DNA of 64,000 bases from Pseudomonas congelans (GCF_900103225.1 NZ_FNJH01000001.1:1393533-1457532), one strand, 5' to 3'. Positions 53,839 to 62,575 are shown, counted from the first letter of the stretch. The notes: a model not told the origin generated them from the sequence alone. Made by a program: numbers and translations.

Positions 53839-54300
53839 CGGCGTTGCTCCTGAAGAATACGGACGTTATTAATTGGCTTACGATCTTTGCCAAGGCAAAA
53901 AGCGAAAGACAGTTTATTACACGGCACGCATAATATGGACACAATAAGTTACAAATATAGTTTCCAGAAAGGACACTCCATTACTCTCGACACCTATCAA
54001 CTTCTTATGACGATCGAACTTCAATTAATATGACAAACTTAATTTAATAGTGCGTCTTATATAGATCTCCAAGAGCCGGTGACGATATTGGAGTGATGAG
54101 CCCGGAGGTGTCCGAACCCAGTCATGACGCCCTGAGAACTGCGCACGATTGCTTCGCTGCGTGTAGAGCGGGTAGCCCGAGTAAGGGGGACATTGCGCAA
54201 ACCTACGCACGCCGAGCTGATTTATGCGGCTTATACCTTGCTGCGCTCTATGGATCATAGGCATCATAAGACCCAATTTCATCCGATCGCGGTGCGCCCC
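53839..54300. other. AT-rich divergent intergenic region
   Basis: About 460 bases between serralysin and the histidine kinase. The stretch 53870-54060 is clearly AT-richer than the flanks and should hold the serralysin promoter. A plus-strand frame is open from 54193, but ATG 54301 is the more likely kinase start. No other gene is supported. Confidence 0.4.
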
Positions 54301-55629
54301 ATGACCCACCACCCTGCGCCACTCCCTGCCAGCGAGGAAGAACGAGTCCTGTCCCTTGAGCATCTCAAGATACTGGACAGTGCTCCCGAGCAAGACTTCG
54401 ACGACATTGTGCTGCTCGCCACCACATTGTGCGACGCACCCATCGCGCTGGTCTCGCTGGTCGACCGAGAGCGCCAGTGGTTCAAGGCCTGTATCGGCTT
54501 GGACGTGCAGGAAACGCATCGCGATCTGGCCTTCTGCGCCCATGCCATCCTGGAGCCTTCAGATGTGCTGGTGGTTGAAGACGCGACCACCGATCCTCGC
54601 TTCAGAGAGAGCCCGCTGGTGCTCGGGCCTCCTTACATCCGCTTTTATGCAGGTGCGCCAATTCGTACCGAGTCCGGTCATGCGCTGGGCACCGTCTGCG
54701 TGATCGATATATGGCCGCGGGTACTTAGCGAACAGCAACGTCGTGCCCTGCTGGCACTGGCGCGGCAAACCGCAGCCCTGATGCAATATCGCCTGGTTTC
54801 GGAACAACGTGATCAACACGCCGCCGAGCTGGCGCTGGGGCTCGAGAGTGCACAGAGTCAAAGCATGGCGCTGGAGCGCAATTTGCGCCAGTCACAACGG
54901 GTGTCGTCGCTGGGCATGCTCACGGCAAGCATCGCTCATGACTTCAACAACCTGCTTCAGGCACTGAGCGCCAGCCTGCAACTGATCCGCATGCGCTCAC
55001 GCCGCCCGACCGACGTCGAGACGCTCAGCGATACCGGACTGCGAGCCGTGGATCACGGTCGTCAACTGGTGACTCGCCTGCTCCACAGCGTTCGCCAGGA
55101 CGGTCCCGAACTGATCTGCATCGATGTCAGCGAACGGATCGCTGCCGCACGTGATCTTCTGTTGCGTTCGGCGGGCGACACGCTGGAACTGTCATTCGAC
55201 CTATCCGCTCGAGGCTGGGGCGTGTTGTGCGCCGAAGCACAATTGCATACCACCTTGTTGAATCTCCTGAGCAATGCGCGTGATGCAATTGCAGGCCCCG
55301 GCAAGGTACATATCTCGACCCGGCTGGAGTCCGTCAAGGAAGATCCGAAATTGCCGGAAGGCGATTATCTGGTACTCAGCGTGAAGGATGACGGCCCTGG
55401 CATGACTGCCGAGCTCAAGGAGCAGATCTTCGAACCGTTCTTCACGACCAGAAGTTCCGACCCGGGTGCCGGGCTTGGCCTTGTTCAGGTGCAGGAGTTT
55501 GCGGTAAACGCCGGCGGAGGCGCACGCGTCGAAACAGCACCGGGAAGTGGCACTACCGTGCACCTCTACTTGAGAATATTGGGGCCGATCAGTGCAACGA
55601 ATGCGCAAGCCCACATAACCGAACACTAA
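54301..55629 (+). CDS. GAF-domain sensor histidine kinase
   Basis: A 442-residue cytoplasmic kinase. GAF domain (~20-165, ILDSAPEQDFDDIVLLATTL start), short coiled coil, phospho-acceptor SIAHDFNNLLQALSA (His about 218), then HATPase_c with LLNLLSNARDAI (N box), VKDDGPGMT (G1) and GAGLGLVQV (G2). There is no membrane segment and no receiver partner nearby, so an orphan sensor of an internal signal. The start is uncertain: ATG 54250 and 54193 are in frame. Confidence 0.88.
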   Translation: MTHHPAPLPASEEERVLSLEHLKILDSAPEQDFDDIVLLATTLCDAPIALVSLVDRERQWFKACIGLDVQETHRDLAFCAHAILEPSDVLVVEDATTDPRFRESPLVLGPPYIRFYAGAPIRTESGHALGTVCVIDIWPRVLSEQQRRALLALARQTAALMQYRLVSEQRDQHAAELALGLESAQSQSMALERNLRQSQRVSSLGMLTASIAHDFNNLLQALSASLQLIRMRSRRPTDVETLSDTGLRAVDHGRQLVTRLLHSVRQDGPELICIDVSERIAAARDLLLRSAGDTLELSFDLSARGWGVLCAEAQLHTTLLNLLSNARDAIAGPGKVHISTRLESVKEDPKLPEGDYLVLSVKDDGPGMTAELKEQIFEPFFTTRSSDPGAGLGLVQVQEFAVNAGGGARVETAPGSGTTVHLYLRILGPISATNAQAHITEH

Positions 55630-55680
55630 CAACAGCGCCTCACCGCCGAGGCGTGGTGGCTTCAGGCAGCCCTCAAATTA

Positions 55681-55717
55681 AAAGGGCCGAACACGTTATG
55701 TTCGGCCCTTTTATTTT
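55681..55717 (+). terminator. Strong intrinsic terminator after the histidine kinase
   Basis: AAAGGGCCGAACA / TGTTCGGCCCTTT, a perfect 13-bp stem with loop CGTTA, followed by TATTTTAT. Confidence 0.92.
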
Positions 55718-55747
55718 ATGGCCTGCGTCATCCTGCAGCCGGGTGTC

Positions 55748-56374
55748 TCAAGGCCAATGGCGTCTTATGACCGCGTTGACCACTGGCTCAGCGTCAACCT
55801 CCAACAACCGCGCATGAAAATCCGGCCGGGTACTACGCAGGTGCTCCCGCGTGCCACTCCATCGCGTCACCACAGAAGCCAGAATCTCCACTGCGCCGGG
55901 GGCATCGCAACGCCAACTCCCGGCACCACCAAACAGGTCGGCAAATGTCTCCCAGTTTTCATGCAAACGCGTCCGGGCACCTGCTTCGAGCAGCCTCTCC
56001 AGACCATCGTCGGCACTCGCCAGCCAGCGCTGCGGGTAATCAATGATCCCGATGGCGGCGTAGCAGTTGGCGGCGATATAAACCAGCGCACGAAGCGCTT
56101 GAGCACGCGGGGCGGACTTATCAGGCAGCAGCCCGGACTCGGGGTGCTCCAGGCCCAGATGAATCAGGATTGCAGCACTTTCAGTGAGGACAGTGCCATC
56201 GGCCAGCACCAGCGTGGGGACTTGCATCAACGGGTTAACCCGCCTCAACGCCTCCTTTCCAGGCCCCTCCTCCCAACTGCTGGCTCCGCACAGCGTAAAC
56301 GGCACAGAGCAGCGCTGAAGCGCGATCTCGATAGCCGCTGAACCCGAACCTTCCGTGCCGAAAAGCGTGTACAT
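55748..56374 (-). CDS. Glutathione S-transferase family protein
   Basis: A 208-residue GST: thioredoxin-like N-domain (MYTLFGTEGSGSAAIEIALQ; VPTLVLADGTVLTESAAILI with the GSH-contacting Ser) and a helical C-domain. ATG 56374 begins the family-like MYTLFG; the open frame to 56416 adds non-family residues. It follows a decayed LysR gene on the same strand that may once have regulated it. Confidence 0.9.
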   Translation of the reverse strand: MYTLFGTEGSGSAAIEIALQRCSVPFTLCGASSWEEGPGKEALRRVNPLMQVPTLVLADGTVLTESAAILIHLGLEHPESGLLPDKSAPRAQALRALVYIAANCYAAIGIIDYPQRWLASADDGLERLLEAGARTRLHENWETFADLFGGAGSWRCDAPGAVEILASVVTRWSGTREHLRSTRPDFHARLLEVDAEPVVNAVIRRHWP

Positions 56375-56397
56375 ACCGGTGCTCCTTGCCAGTTGCT

Positions 56398-56965
56398 TCA
56401 GACTCGCCCCGTGCATTCAAACAGACGGAGGCGCAAACAGATGGGCGTGCATGAAATCAATAAAGACTCGCAAACGCAGTGAAAGGTGCTTGCTGGACGG
56501 CAGAGCAATCTGAACGTTTCGGTATGCACCGTGTAATCAGTTAGCACAGCTATCAGCTCGCCGTTGCGAATGGCCGATGAAATCATAAAGTCCGGAAGGC
56601 AGGTAATTCCCAACCGGCCCGCGCAACATCACAATGCCGGGATGCATCGCCCGAAATGCCCTAATTACGGCACCAACTTCTCGACCGCTACCGACACGGC
56701 GCTCTGATGGTTACCTTCACACCCTGCACCACCCGAGCCGCCACCGCAAGCCGGCCAACAGCCTGAGTCTGCGCCTAGATCTGTCGCGAGATCGCCGCCA
56801 GATTCCGCGCATCATCAGTGAGTTGTGGAGACGCTTGCGACGGTCGATTAGCTTTACATTCAGAGACTTTTCCAGCGAAGCGATACGGCGTGAAACAGTC
56901 GCGTGCTCCAAACCCAGCATCGCTGCCGCGCCACTCAGGAGGGCTATAGCATCTTCAGCATCATT
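56398..56965 (-). pseudogene. Decayed LysR family regulator
   Basis: Two remnants on the minus strand. One encodes a LysR HTH (LSGAAAMLGLEHATVSRRIA, then SLEKSLNVKLIDRR, 56800-56960). The other encodes a LysR C-terminus (GNYLPSGLYDFI-like segments, then HLSLRLRVFIDFMHAHLFA, 56400-56620). Between them most of the effector domain is missing, and frameshifts and stops break the frame. It marks the left boundary of the AT-rich accessory array. Confidence 0.75.
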
Positions 56966-57037
56966 CCGAAGAGCACTCTATTTTTCGCACTTAGCTTTTG
57001 AGATCACTGTACAAACACTTAAAAACTCATAGAAAAT

Positions 57038-57826
57038 TTATTCATTTAAAAAATAATAATATAAGTCATAGCTCTCCAAAGGAATAACTGGCAGCCATTC
57101 CTCGGAAACATAAGCCGACTTGATATTTACTTGAAAACCATGCATCCAAGCGATTTTAGAATAAATGACTGCAAACGTTGAAATCAGACCGTCTGTGTAA
57201 CCGTTCTCGCTACCAGCTCGTAAGGAGAGAAACTTAGGAGAAACTATTACCTCAATTGCCTTTGACATTTTATCTGTCTCCCCTGATGCAAGGGCAGAGT
57301 AAAATTCCAAATCAGGCACATACTTTCTTAATGAAACGGGCGGAGAGCTCAAAAAAATTTCACATCTTTCTTTTAATTTATCCCACTCACCTCTGATCGC
57401 TAAAATCACTTGATAGGCAAAAAAGTCTATATGCTTCGGACTTTCGGCCCTACTAAGATTAAAAGCGCTATCATCCTCCTCAGAAAACCACTTTACCAAG
57501 CTGTAGTCATCGGACAACAGAGGCGCCATTAACTGTACTTGTTTACCAAGCGCTCCCGAAGAATCAGTCTTAATGCCATATGAATATTTTCTGAGTTGCC
57601 CTGAAATGGAAAGCCATTTTTTAAAATTCTGTATATCACGATTTTCGAACCATGACCACATTGCACTTGCAAAAGTGTGTGATGACAAACTATTTACGCA
57701 CGCGCGAACATCACCTGAACCAGATTTTATTAAACCAACTATCTGATCAACATCATATCCTTCATTCAAATGGCATCTAATATGATCCAGTCGAATCTTA
57801 GCTTTTTCTGAGTGCTTTTTTTCCAT
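57038..57826 (-). CDS. Imm49-family immunity protein
   Basis: A 262-residue AT-rich-coded protein (MEKKHSEKAKIRLDHIRCHL ... YDLYYYFLNE). The pattern of helices with AYQVILAIRGEWDKLKERCE and FEYSALASGE-like YSALASGETDKM fits the Imm49 immunity family. It sits directly downstream of a wrecked toxin module, as the last cassette of the array. It would protect against a toxin no longer made by this locus. Family assignment moderate. Confidence 0.72.
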   Translation of the reverse strand: MEKKHSEKAKIRLDHIRCHLNEGYDVDQIVGLIKSGSGDVRACVNSLSSHTFASAMWSWFENRDIQNFKKWLSISGQLRKYSYGIKTDSSGALGKQVQLMAPLLSDDYSLVKWFSEEDDSAFNLSRAESPKHIDFFAYQVILAIRGEWDKLKERCEIFLSSPPVSLRKYVPDLEFYSALASGETDKMSKAIEVIVSPKFLSLRAGSENGYTDGLISTFAVIYSKIAWMHGFQVNIKSAYVSEEWLPVIPLESYDLYYYFLNE

Positions 57827-57833
57827 TTTTATT

Positions 57834-58310
57834 CCAACCGGGTAATCAGTACGCTACCATTTTTTCTATCCATACCTGCAACGCTTTTTACAAACGTGGG
57901 TTTGCCGTTTCCGTTGACTGTTGCACTGAAATCGTTATCGCAGCGCACAACGATCTGGCCTGGCCCTATTGCACCTACTCAGGAATAATTTTCAACTCAC
58001 TCCATAGTGGTTTCAGTCCTAGACTTTCCATATAAGTCCCATAGTCGAAAAAGGCCCTAACCCCAATGTCTTCGTATAAAAACCATGAGGCCTCGCACTC
58101 TTGATCCTTGAGGTCCACCATAACGGTCCAACTTAGTACCCACTGGTAATGTATTATTAATAGGATCGCCAGAGAAACCCCAGTTTTCCGCCCCCCCAAC
58201 TACCATCAGTTTTCTTAAACTGATTGTAGTAAGAAAACCCCCCGACTTCATTATCTGCAGTAGCGCCGATTGATGCATGGGGCGTTGGTGGAGTTACTTT
58301 TGCACCAGCT
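57834..58310 (-). pseudogene. Degenerate orphan toxin C-terminal module (TNT-like)
   Basis: Starts at the shared junction as LAGAKVTPPTPHASIG, then GGFSYYNQFKKTDGSW. A frameshift in a run of seven G leads to ENWGFSGDPINNTLPVGTKL and DRYGGPQGS, a motif like that of TNT NAD-glycohydrolase toxins. Later frames hold more fragments, ending GAIGPGQIVVRCDNDF ... VLITRLE just before Imm49. At least two or three frameshifts, so no intact toxin. The TNT assignment is tentative. Confidence 0.6.
58297..58306 (-). repeat. Module junction decamer GGTGCAAAAG, copy 1
   Basis: Encodes the GAK of LAGAK at the start of the degenerate TNT-like module. One of five copies in the array. Confidence 0.8.
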
Positions 58311-58638
58311 AATCAAGCGAGAATGATGAGAAGTAAAACGACAACTTTTTATCCTCAAGATCACTCAGTTGATAACGCATCCTATCGAAGCCAGAATCCA
58401 GCTTATTAACGTTCATGTGCATCAGCTGAGTTAATCCGCCGCCAAAATCACGGGACGTAAATTGGCTAATATCAATGAACCTGATACTCACCACATCAGC
58501 TCCTACCTTTTCAGAGGCAGAGGCCGAGATCGATAAGGATAAATCATAAGCCATCCCGTCAACATTCAGCTGAATACTAATCGCATGCAGGCAGTTGTGA
58601 GCAACAAGCAATTCATTCAATTCTGGAAGACTAATCAT
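58309..58638 (-). CDS. Small immunity-like protein of orphan module
   Basis: A 109-residue acidic protein (MISLPELNELLVAHNCLHAI ... SFYFSSFSLD). It starts inside the end of the preceding toxin fragment (8-base overlap) with GAGG upstream, and ends at the next module junction. Size, charge and position indicate an immunity protein for the YDQYGRQ toxin module; family not recognised. Confidence 0.68.
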   Translation of the reverse strand: MISLPELNELLVAHNCLHAISIQLNVDGMAYDLSLSISASASEKVGADVVSIRFIDISQFTSRDFGGGLTQLMHMNVNKLDSGFDRMRYQLSDLEDKKLSFYFSSFSLD

Positions 58639-58984
58639 TATTGATCCTCGTCTCTTTCCCATTGGAGCCATAGTCTGGACCATATTCATAGTTATGCGTG
58701 TGGGGGTCGGAATGATATTCCGCAGGCTTTTCTTGGTTTCCATATCCGTGATTAGTATAATCCGTTCTTTTAACCTGCCGGCCATACTGGTCGTACTCGA
58801 TCACAGATTCTTCCAGTTTTCCAGTCGCAGGGTTGTACCTCTCCTGTGTCACACTCCCTATTCCATGAGTCGTCTGGTGCGGTTTCTTCCCGGTAAATAC
58901 CTCGTCTGGAAACGTTCCTTCCGTTGCAGCAACTTTCGTCCCGCTCGTCGCAGCTGTACCTGCTACTTCTTTTGCACCAACTAA
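58631..58984 (-). CDS. Orphan toxin C-terminal module (LVGAKEVA..., YDQYGRQ type)
   Basis: A frame without a proper start codon at its head: LVGAKEVAGTAATSGTKVAA, then QERYNPATGKLEESVIEYDQ, YGRQVKRTDYTNHG, PHTHNYEYGPDYGS. The YDxxGRxxxRxDYxNHG...PHxH pattern occurs at the C-terminus of many Rhs/CDI toxins with an HNH- or barnase-like nuclease role, but I cannot name the fold. About 117 residues, followed by a small immunity-like gene. Silent cassette that could replace the active toxin tip by recombination (inference). Confidence 0.7.
   Translation of the reverse strand, partial: LVGAKEVAGTAATSGTKVAATEGTFPDEVFTGKKPHQTTHGIGSVTQERYNPATGKLEESVIEYDQYGRQVKRTDYTNHGYGNQEKPAEYHSDPHTHNYEYGPDYGSNGKETRINND
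58969..58978 (-). repeat. Module junction decamer GGTGCAAAAG, copy 2
   Basis: Start of the YDQYGRQ module. Similarity to copy 4 extends to about 50 bases (both LVGAKEVA...AT.G.KV). Confidence 0.82.
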
Positions 58985-58995
58985 CTTCTAGCCCT

Positions 58996-59250
58996 TTACT
59001 GCTTCAACCCCAGCAGGTGCTTAAATGGCCCTTCATCTAAATCAAGCCCCATATCTAGAACCAGCAGAACAGCCTCTCTATATTCTTCGTCCGTTATAGA
59101 ACTATCATATTCGCAAATATGATCGCACAATATCTCAAAGGCTAGGTTCTCTTCGCTATACGCGACATAATACAAGGCACCTTGGAGAAGATCAGAATTT
59201 AATCGACCTTCAAACTTTCTCCCAAATCTAATGATACGATCCGCAAACAT
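58996..59250 (-). CDS. MafI-family immunity protein
   Basis: An 84-residue acidic helical protein (MFADRIIRFGRKFEGRLNSD ... DEGPFKHLLGLKQ) resembling MafI, the immunity partner of EndoU-type MafB toxins in Neisseria. It starts 6 bases after the EndoU fragment on the same strand, which supports the pairing. Confidence 0.8.
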   Translation of the reverse strand: MFADRIIRFGRKFEGRLNSDLLQGALYYVAYSEENLAFEILCDHICEYDSSITDEEYREAVLLVLDMGLDLDEGPFKHLLGLKQ

Positions 59251-59255
59251 AAATC

Positions 59256-59609
59256 CTACTTGATTGGTTTGTAAGGTGGAATTGGAGCATCATCAGGAAA
59301 TGCAGTAATAACCTTTCCTGTAGCCGGCTGATATACAACTCGCATTCGTACGCCATCACGAGTTTCATAAGCGACCCATTTAGCAGCATCTCCTTTAGCT
59401 ATATAAGCCCCGCCGATTCCACTTTGCGCGTACCACTTAGTACTCGGAGATGTCGTGATATCGCCGACCGCGTCAACAATCTTATCTCCTGACCAACGTT
59501 CAGGAAAAACTGTCTCCCCTTCCTGTCCCGGCCACATATGTCCACCACTGCCTGGCTTACCACCGTACAGACTCATACCTATCAATAAAATAAACGTCCG
59601 AAACATCAC
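59256..59609 (-). CDS. EndoU nuclease toxin fragment
   Basis: The coding frame carries a bacterial EndoU domain: GKPGSGGHMWPGQEGETVFP, ERWSGDKIVDAVGDI, DGVRMRVVYQPATG and the end AFPDDAPIPPYKPIK. It would cleave tRNA or other RNA at uridylate sites. The first ~17 residues are not toxin-like: they overlap, in another frame, the end of the preceding immunity gene. So the domain has lost its natural N-terminus and delivery region. Followed by MafI. Confidence 0.75.
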   Translation of the reverse strand: MMFRTFILLIGMSLYGGKPGSGGHMWPGQEGETVFPERWSGDKIVDAVGDITTSPSTKWYAQSGIGGAYIAKGDAAKWVAYETRDGVRMRVVYQPATGKVITAFPDDAPIPPYKPIK

Positions 59610-59871
59610 AATCAGGATAGATCCATTTCTCCCAGTTAGACACTACCCATTCCTTATCGAGACCACCATCCACGGAAGAGCTTTCTCTAGGCAAATTAAT
59701 CAGTATCAATCCAGCTTTGTAGCCGGAGGTGACAATTAACCCATATGGCCTCTCTTCGATTTGGCTCTCGAAAATCATAAAGTCAACAGACTCTTCATAT
59801 GGGTATTCCCCACGAGCTCTAAATATATTCCCACGAGCAAAAGAACAATTCTTGTAGTCAACTAATCTCAC
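59557..59871 (-). CDS. Imm45-like immunity protein for the colicin-E3-type toxin
   Basis: A 104-residue protein (MRLVDYKNCSFARGNIFRAR ... CDVSDVYFIDRYESVRW). Conserved-looking YPYEESVDFMIFES and SGYKAGLILINLP recall the Imm45 family. It follows the rRNase toxin by 12 bases. Its last 53 bases overlap the EndoU frame. Family call moderate, immunity role strongly supported by position. Confidence 0.75.
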   Translation of the reverse strand: MRLVDYKNCSFARGNIFRARGEYPYEESVDFMIFESQIEERPYGLIVTSGYKAGLILINLPRESSSVDGGLDKEWVVSNWEKWIYPDCDVSDVYFIDRYESVRW

Positions 59872-59883
59872 TTTGATCTCCTG

Positions 59884-61478
59884 TCATTTTATCTTCAGAT
59901 CATGGCCGCCAGTCTTATCGGCTGGTTTTGTTTGTTTGAACTCAAAATTGACCTCCCCTAGGTGCTTGCCATTTTTAGGATTGATAATCTCAAAACGCCC
60001 GTGCTGGGTATCCATAGCATATAAATTCCCATCATTTGAATCATATACATCACGTCCATTTAGTTTAGATAGCTTATTGTTCTTCACTAGCCCATTAGCT
60101 ACCATCACACTAGCAGCTGCGCTCTTGATCTCAGCCACTCGTTCTCCCGGGGGCAAGCTAGATAAACTTTTCTCAAACTGAGCGACAGTTTGGCCTCCTG
60201 GCAAGGCACCTTTTGGACCATCCTCCACCCCCTGATTCATCACCCCCGGCGCAGGAAGCTCAACCACAGGCCTCGAGTAATCAACAGGCGTCTGATCAGC
60301 AATCTGACTACCACCCGTCGAACCTATCCCGGCAGGCGTTGCTCCAGCAGCATACCCGTCACTGGACGGATTCGCACCCTGAGCCTGAACGATAGGGTTC
60401 ACCAGCCTGGAGTTTTCGCCGTCCAGCAGATGCACAGGGAACGTCGTACTGAACAGGAATTTCCATATTTCTATGGAGGTGCTGACCTGCTGCTCGGCTG
60501 ATTGACCCGATTGGGCAACAGAACGTGCGACGGCATTGGCCGCCTCTCTCAGTCTATCCTGACCTTCCGGCGTCGCAGCTGTCGTGGACAGTGCTGCGCT
60601 TAGCGCAATGACTGCGCCAGCGCCCATCGCCACTACCGGAACAAAACTCGACGCATCAGTCGGCTTATTCAGCGTGGTCAATAAAACCATCGCTTGTAGC
60701 GCCTGGTCTGGATGATCTGCCCCCAGCTCAGTGATGCGTGTAACAAGCGCTTCCGCATCTGAGCCCAAGTCTTTTTTGGCGACTCCACTTAAAACCGCCC
60801 TGACGCGTGCCGATCTTTTGCTTTCATCCTGGCTGTTGAGCTGCTGCAACAACTCGGTACGCGCGACTTGAAATCGCGCGAGCTCTGTCCCCGCGCCGAT
60901 AGCAGCCCCTAACGGCAACAGCGCCGTTACCACAAGCATGTCGGCCAGTTTATCCAGTGTGTTACGGCTGTTTTCACCGTAAAGCGCAGCGCTCTTTTGC
61001 CACTGATCGAGTGTTTCTTTCGGACTGGCAACTGCCTCCAACGAACTCTTCGTCACATACAAATCAGTCCGGTGCTCGTCATCACGCGTTATCTCGTAAG
61101 CCTTGTCGACATCACGATTCAATCCAGCGGCAGAGTCCTTGCCACCCGTATCACTGCGCACCACTACATCGCCCGCACCGACCGTTCCCCGGACGATCTG
61201 CTCACGATCCTTGTTGTAGTTCCAGCCCTCGACGCTCCAGCCGTTTTTCTGGTTGTCGCCCTTGCCTACCTGACTTGAGTCCTGCGTAGTGCTGCTGCCA
61301 GTGCCGTACGAACCCCCGACGTTCAGGTAGTAACCGTGCTCCTTGTCCTTGCCCGCGATGTCGCTGTAGCCCAGCGTGTTGGTATCCAGCTTGAGATTAC
61401 CGCTGTCGGAAGCGATCAATGCGCCGTCGAGCTGGGTGTGGTTCTCGGTGCGGATGTCAACCTTGTCTTTGGCCGTGA
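59884..61478 (-). pseudogene. Displaced CdiA/FHA adhesin C-terminal fragment with colicin E3-type rRNase tip
   Basis: About 530 codons with no natural start. It begins inside FHA-type repeats (KDKVDIRTENHTQLDGALIA; SGNLKLDTNTLGYSD), continues through the pre-toxin region with a hydrophobic stretch (LADMLVVTALLPLGAAIGAG), and ends in a Cytotoxic/colicin E3 domain: GNLYAMDTQHGRFEIINPKN and GKHLGEVNFEF. The D-x-Q-H-G-x-x-E pattern matches the ColE3 catalytic residues that cut 16S rRNA near A1493. The DNA is GC-richer than the modules around it. Read as a silent but intact 3' cassette with long homology to a cdiA body, able to recombine into the main gene. The ATG at 61419 could give a fragment, but without a secretion signal. 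Confidence 0.78.
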
Positions 61479-61694
61479 TGCCTTTAAGCCATCCAGAGCA
61501 ATGGTAAACACGGAGCGCGAGTTGGAGATTTCTCTATTGAAATGCCCATCTATAACATGATCGAAACCCGCAGATACGGGATTGCCGTTATCACGAAGAG
61601 GGGTCGTTTCCATGCGGCCATTGGCAATGTTTACACGCGACTGTACTCGGCCTGGGATCTGAGTAGCAGCTTCGCCTGTCGCTTTTGCACCAAC
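61479..61694 (-). pseudogene. Truncated orphan toxin module
   Basis: Starts at the junction (VGAKATGEAATQIPGRVQS) and runs through PVSAGFDHVIDGHFNREISN to DGLKAS. There it meets, out of frame, the displaced adhesin body near 61480. The domain (GFDHVIDGHFNRE) looks like the beginning of a nuclease toxin whose rest was lost. No immunity gene remains. Confidence 0.65.
61682..61691 (-). repeat. Module junction decamer GGTGCAAAAG, copy 3
   Basis: Start of the truncated VGAKATGE module, directly after the stop of the preceding immunity gene. Confidence 0.8.
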
Positions 61695-61697
61695 TCA

Positions 61698-62102
61698 TCA
61701 ACTGTCGCTCTGATTCAAAATCTTTACCTCGCGCCAGTAAATATTTTCTGGTAAAGGCTGATTCTGATTGAATCGGGAGAAAACTTCGATCACATCGTCA
61801 ATATTAAACCACTCATCTTTCTTTAATTGAACACGCCCTGCACCAAACGACAGCAAGCTCCCATCTTCAAAGTTCGTGCTGGAATTTGAATGATACCCTC
61901 TAAACAGAGCTTTACTTTTTGCGTCATATCTTTCAATAAAGCAAGTGAATCTGCCTCCTGCCACTTGCACATAATTACCGTCGTCGTCAGTTATGCATGC
62001 GTATGAGCTTGGACCGTAGCTTTTTAATTTTTTTAACACTTTTACAAGCTGCGCCTGGTTAACGTCAATTAATACGGGACTATTTTCGGCTTCGAGCTTC
62101 AT
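61698..62102 (-). CDS. Immunity-like protein for the restriction-fold nuclease module
   Basis: A 134-residue protein (MKLEAENSPVLIDVNQAQLV ... WREVKILNQSDS). ATG 62102 has AAGGTGAGG just upstream; an in-frame GTG at 62117 overlaps the toxin stop. It follows the nuclease-like module directly and ends 3-4 bases before the next junction. Family not recognised; the role is inferred from the cassette pattern. Confidence 0.7.
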   Translation of the reverse strand: MKLEAENSPVLIDVNQAQLVKVLKKLKSYGPSSYACITDDDGNYVQVAGGRFTCFIERYDAKSKALFRGYHSNSSTNFEDGSLLSFGAGRVQLKKDEWFNIDDVIEVFSRFNQNQPLPENIYWREVKILNQSDS

Positions 62103-62113
62103 ATTCCTCACCT

Positions 62114-62554
62114 TCACGGCACATAAACTGTTGTAGCGCTTTCGATGACTTCGCCTTTTAGCCGTCCCTTCCCTTGCGCCCCAAACTGATTGACAAAATA
62201 ATCGGTGAATTCTTGATAGCTGGTCTTACTAGCAGTTCCGCTTTTCACCTCAAGACCGTGTAATTTACCATTTGCGTCACGGACTACAATGTCATACCTA
62301 CGATCACCGAGAGGCCCTTTAACGACCATCTCAGTGCCTACAACTTCCATTCCATTTGCTTCTAAATGCTTAGCAAACTCATCTGCCTTAACTGTTCCCG
62401 GAGGAGCTAGACCCTTCGGGCTAGCAAATTTTCCGTCAGGGGTTCGATAGCTTCCATCTGAATGCAGATTTACTTCGGGGGCTAGGTCGGTCTCTGGACC
62501 AACTTTCTTCCCGCCCGTCGCATCTGGGCTTGCTACCTCTTTTGCACCAACTAG
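62114..62554 (-). CDS. Orphan toxin module, restriction-endonuclease-fold nuclease candidate
   Basis: Frame without a real start, beginning LVGAKEVASPDATGGKKVGP. After a linker with SDGSYRTPDGKFASPKGLAP comes a compact domain: GDRRYDIVVRDANGKLHGLE, VKSGTASKTSYQEFTDYFVN. The D...(x)ExK pattern (RYDIVV then LEVKSG) is that of PD-(D/E)xK nucleases found at CdiA tips. About 146 residues, followed by a coupled immunity gene. No delivery region, so silent unless recombined. Confidence 0.75.
   Translation of the reverse strand, partial: LVGAKEVASPDATGGKKVGPETDLAPEVNLHSDGSYRTPDGKFASPKGLAPPGTVKADEFAKHLEANGMEVVGTEMVVKGPLGDRRYDIVVRDANGKLHGLEVKSGTASKTSYQEFTDYFVNQFGAQGKGRLKGEVIESATTVYVP
62539..62548 (-). 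repeat. Module junction decamer GGTGCAAAAG, copy 4
   Basis: Start of the nuclease module (LVGAKEVA). Closest to copy 2. Confidence 0.82.
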
Positions 62555-62575
62555 TCAGACGATATTTAGTGAAAC

